From positions 1 through 64,000 of the forward strand of contig JAOAPI010000046.1 of NCBI GenBank assembly GCA_025462865.1: a stretch of 64,000 nucleotides of DNA, given 5' to 3'. The position numbers and the translations under genes are program-made. Positions 61,680 to 64,000 of this stretch are shown here, in pieces. This DNA is from Candidatus Sulfotelmatobacter sp. Its GTDB lineage: Bacteria > Acidobacteriota > Terriglobia > Terriglobales > Acidobacteriaceae. Within the stretch, counting starts at the first letter, position 1. The number at the start of each line of letters is the position of its first letter. The notes beneath the pieces are model-generated. The model searched no databases and was not told the DNA's origin. It saw only the letters and a program-made list of their open reading frames with translations.

Positions 61680-61973
61680 CTATTTGTCCGCCCCTCGCCG
61701 GTGAGTAGGCCGCGCTTTGATTTCCTTCAAACGATGGCTGGCGCTGGAATCGAGATCAAAATCATAAAAGCGCTTCAGCTCTTGAATTCGTTCCAGAGAG
61801 GCTGGATTGAAAGGCACCTTACCGTCGAAGGCGTGCAGAACAATTCCTTCCAGCAGATCCCCGAGGGTCATGTCGTGATATTCGGCGAAAGCCTTTAGGA
61901 CTTTTAGCAGCCGCTTTTCCATGCGTACGCCGGTTTGAACCCGTTCCACTAGCAACTTTTGATCTTCAGTCAT
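61680..61973 (-). CDS. Small ribbon-helix-helix-like protein
   Basis: This 97-residue protein has an RHH-like N-terminal half (VQTGVRMEKRLLKVLKAFAE, then DMTLGDLLEGIVLHAF), typical of small DNA-binding regulators, and a charged C-terminal half. The ATG is directly preceded by a symmetrical sequence (61975-62002) that could be its operator, as in autoregulated antitoxins. No toxin partner is adjacent. Confidence 0.75.
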   Translation of the reverse strand: MTEDQKLLVERVQTGVRMEKRLLKVLKAFAEYHDMTLGDLLEGIVLHAFDGKVPFNPASLERIQELKRFYDFDLDSSASHRLKEIKARPTHRRGADK

Positions 61974-61974
61974 G

Positions 61975-62002
61975 GTACCAATATACTATATTACATAGGT
62001 AC
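61975..62002. promoter_or_regulatory. Candidate operator/promoter of the RHH-like gene
   Basis: GTACC at 61975-61979 and GGTAC at 61998-62002 form a 5-base inverted repeat around an AT-rich core (AATATACTATATTACATA). This AT-rich patch abuts the start codon and stands out in a GC-rich region; TATA-like words could act as -10 element. Confidence 0.45.
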
Positions 62003-62125
62003 ACGCAACGGACGATGGTGGGAAACGCACGCATCCCAACACACTCCCGCACCGTTGTTTATAATCGCGTTTCACCGTTACTCTTGTGAGCGCCAAAAGG
62101 CGCCATTCCCTGTCAAAGGACTCTC

Positions 62126-63673
62126 TTGGCATTCGACGAAAATGTTTACGAACTGCGGCGCCAGAAGCTCAAGCAGATCGAAGCCCTCGGACAAACCGCC
62201 TACCGCAGCAAATACGACTTCACGCACACAATTCCGCAGATTCTGGCGGACCACTCCGACAAGACCGCTGAGCAACTGGAAAACCCGCGCGTCAATGTGC
62301 GCGTGGCCGGACGCATCATGGCAATCCGTCTGATGGGCAAGGCCGGCTTCAGCCATCTGCAGCAGGGCGGCCAGCGGCTGCAGATTTACGTGAAGAAAGA
62401 TGCTGTAGGAGACGCCGCCTTCGAGTTATACAAGTTGCTCGACCTGGGCGATCACATCGGTGTCAGCGGATATCTATTTCGTACGCGCACCGGGGAACTC
62501 TCGATTCACGTGGAAGAAATCACGTTTCTCAGTAAGGATCTACTGCCGCTGCCGGAAAAGTGGCACGGGCTCACCGATGTCGAACTGCGTTACCGGCAGC
62601 GCTATGTCGATCTCGTGGTGAATCCAGAAGTGCGCGAAGTTTTTTTGAAGCGCAGCAAACTGATACAGTCGCTGCGCCACACGATGGAAGCACATGGATT
62701 TATCGAAGTCGAAACTCCGATGATGCAGCCGATCGCTGGCGGGGCGGTGGCGCGGCCATTCGTAACGCATCACAACACCCTCGACATGGATTTATATCTG
62801 CGCATCGCTCCCGAACTTTACTTAAAGCGGCTGGTTGTGGGCGGATTCGATCGCGTGTATGAAATCAACCGGAACTTTCGCAATGAAGGCCTGGGCTGGC
62901 GTTGGAATCCGGAATTCACCATGCTGGAGTTTTATCAGGCATACACCAACTACCAGGGCGTGATGGATCTCACGCAGGAATTAGTAACCCAGGCGGCAAA
63001 AGATGTCACCGGCGGAACGAAAACAAAATGGGGCGATGCGGAAATTGATTGGGCAAACTGGCAGCGTCTCACCATGCGCGAGGCCATTATTCACTATTGG
63101 CCCGAAAGTGCGGGTGCGAAGCCGGAGATGAGTGATTTCGCGTCCCACGACGGAGTGGAAAAGTTGGTGGAGCGGTTCAACCGGGCGCACGCGCATATGC
63201 CTTACGACCGGAACGAGCCCGTGGGCAAAACGATTGCGAGCTTATTTGAGGCTACTGCGGAAGAGCATCTGACGCAGCCCACAATCATTTACGAATTCCC
63301 CACCGCAGTCTCTCCACTATCGAAGCAGAAGCCGGACGAGCCAGACTGGACGGAGCGGTTCGAAATATTCGCGGGACAGATGGAAATTTCCAACGGCTTC
63401 AGCGAACTCAACGACCCGGAAGACCAGCGGCGGCGATTCGAGGCACAGCTGAAAGAGCGCGAGCGAGGCGATCAGGAAGCGCACCAGATGGATGAAGACT
63501 ACATTCGCGCCCTGTCTTATGGCATGCCGCCGGCCGGTGGCGTCGGCGTAGGCGTGGACCGGCTGTGCATGTTGCTTACTGACTCGCACACCATCCGCGA
63601 TGTGATCTTGTTCCCATTGCTTCGGCCGGAGAAGAGCTTAACCACAGAGGACACAGGGGAGGAAAAACAATAG
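62126..63673 (+). CDS. lysS: Lysyl-tRNA synthetase (class II)
   Basis: Charges tRNA-Lys. This 515-residue protein has an OB-fold anticodon domain (VRVAGRIMAIRLMGKAGFSH), motif 1 region GFIEVETPMMQPIAGGAVAR, motif 2 RNEGLGWRWNPEFTMLEFYQ, and motif 3 GGVGVGVDRLCMLLTDS. The start is TTG 62126 with AAGGA upstream. The final residues (LTTEDTGEEKQ) are coded by a CTCTGTG-type repeat, extending the usual end (FPLLRPE). Confidence 0.96.
   Translation: MAFDENVYELRRQKLKQIEALGQTAYRSKYDFTHTIPQILADHSDKTAEQLENPRVNVRVAGRIMAIRLMGKAGFSHLQQGGQRLQIYVKKDAVGDAAFELYKLLDLGDHIGVSGYLFRTRTGELSIHVEEITFLSKDLLPLPEKWHGLTDVELRYRQRYVDLVVNPEVREVFLKRSKLIQSLRHTMEAHGFIEVETPMMQPIAGGAVARPFVTHHNTLDMDLYLRIAPELYLKRLVVGGFDRVYEINRNFRNEGLGWRWNPEFTMLEFYQAYTNYQGVMDLTQELVTQAAKDVTGGTKTKWGDAEIDWANWQRLTMREAIIHYWPESAGAKPEMSDFASHDGVEKLVERFNRAHAHMPYDRNEPVGKTIASLFEATAEEHLTQPTIIYEFPTAVSPLSKQKPDEPDWTERFEIFAGQMEISNGFSELNDPEDQRRRFEAQLKERERGDQEAHQMDEDYIRALSYGMPPAGGVGVGVDRLCMLLTDSHTIRDVILFPLLRPEKSLTTEDTGEEKQ
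63638..63668. repeat. CTCTGTG-type interspersed repeat, copy 2
   Basis: The 31 bases contain TTAACCACAGAGGACACAGG; read on the other strand they give CTGTGTCCTCTGTGGTTAA, matching the core CTGTGCCTCTGTGGT of the copy at 24513-24546. This copy lies within the last codons of lysS. Confidence 0.6.
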
Positions 63674-63842
63674 GGATTCTTTACCGGGCTGTTCTTCCGC
63701 GCACCCAACAATGCACTAGAATTGAGGCAACAACGTTTTCTATACTTCTTGCATCGGAATTACTGAAGCATTGGCAGCGCTGCCGTACTGTCCGGAACCA
63801 TGGACATTGGGTCGGTAGCGCTTTGCTTTTTTTGTAAGAAAT

Positions 63843-64000
63843 TTACTTCGATGTTTTCGCGCCCTTTTCGGCTGCGGTCCTTTGCGGTTCGTAGGCAGGC
63901 TTGTCGGGGCTGAAGTTCGTGCTGAGATAATCGATCAGCGCATCGCGGTCCGCAGAATCGACAACCGCGCCCCATTTGATCATTTTGTCGACTTCTTTGG
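63843..64000 (-). CDS. C-terminal end of a c-type-cytochrome-like protein (partial)
   Basis: The minus-strand frame is open to the right edge; only the last 52 residues are seen (KEVDKMIKWGAVVDSADRDA, LIDYLSTNFSPDKPAY, Lys-rich end) with stop TAA at 63843-63845. The pattern D-x-M-[IV]-x-W-G-A...D...[IV]-x-Y-L matches the end of cytochrome c domains, where Met is the distal haem ligand. The rest of the gene lies outside the window. Confidence 0.65.
   Translation of the reverse strand, partial: KEVDKMIKWGAVVDSADRDALIDYLSTNFSPDKPAYEPQRTAAEKGAKTSK

Noticed and set aside
63773-63784. Perfect 12-base palindrome GGCAGCGCTGCC after lysS as a terminator
   Set aside because: No T-run follows within a few bases on either strand and the palindrome is short; kept only as a note.

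Overview
The window looks like a chromosome segment from a soil-type member of the Acidobacteriota (Terriglobia-like). This is an inference from gene content: a VWFA-related Acidobacteria-type protein, many small secreted orphans, a tricorn-like protease, an S46 peptidase, a B12-binding radical SAM protein, frequent weak Shine-Dalgarno sequences, moderately high GC and short degenerate intergenic repeats. I found no rRNA, tRNA, CRISPR array or prophage.

Layout. 1-4618: five signal-transduction genes in one direction (FixL-like kinase cut by the window edge, FixJ-like regulator, single-domain receiver, NarL-type regulator, NarX/DegS-type kinase). 4919-12330: small stress and envelope genes (GrpE, HdeD-like membrane protein, zinc-finger thioredoxin, VWA protein, SecG, YtxH and DUF948-like proteins), with two related 80-residue orphan proteins at its two ends. 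12442-18323: tRNA thiolation pair (MnmA plus cysteine desulfurase), citrate synthase and an S46 dipeptidyl-peptidase. 18347-28907, all minus strand: an aromatic acyl-CoA catabolic cluster led by a TetR regulator, with a crotonase, an aldehyde dehydrogenase, a BoxB-like di-iron epoxidase, a second crotonase, a rhodanese, a three-subunit molybdenum hydroxylase whose FAD subunit carries the extra Fe-S loop of 4-hydroxybenzoyl-CoA reductase, and an amidohydrolase. 29011-36442: DapA-family lyase, SnoaL-like protein, carB, a REP-associated tyrosine transposase inserted between carB and carA, carA and lepB. 36575-45637: secreted PCYCGC protein, TPR protein, YvcK/CofD-like factor, EVE-domain protein, fused FtcD, single MCE protein, radical SAM protein and a secreted orphan. 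45714-64000: glmU, SDR, glutaredoxin-like protein, GAF-like protein, Asp-box sialidase-like protein, acyl-CoA ligase, tricorn-like protease, dinB, glgA, ksgA, MEMO protein, small orphans, lysS, and the 3' end of a c-type-cytochrome-like gene.

How the genes work together. The most interesting unit is 18347-28907. Its subunits suggest reductive removal of a ring hydroxyl from a 4-hydroxybenzoyl-CoA-like thioester (Hcr-like complex), then oxygen-dependent epoxidation of the ring (BoxB-like), hydration and ring cleavage by crotonases and aldehyde oxidation. This joins a reductase known mainly from anaerobic metabolism to an aerobic box-type epoxidase. The classical BoxA and two-domain BoxC are not visible here. 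The second notable structure is the REP-transposase element at 33988-34570: nested inverted repeats surround most of the transposase gene, its C-terminal tail is coded by the repeat, and its stop codon directly abuts the carB start codon.
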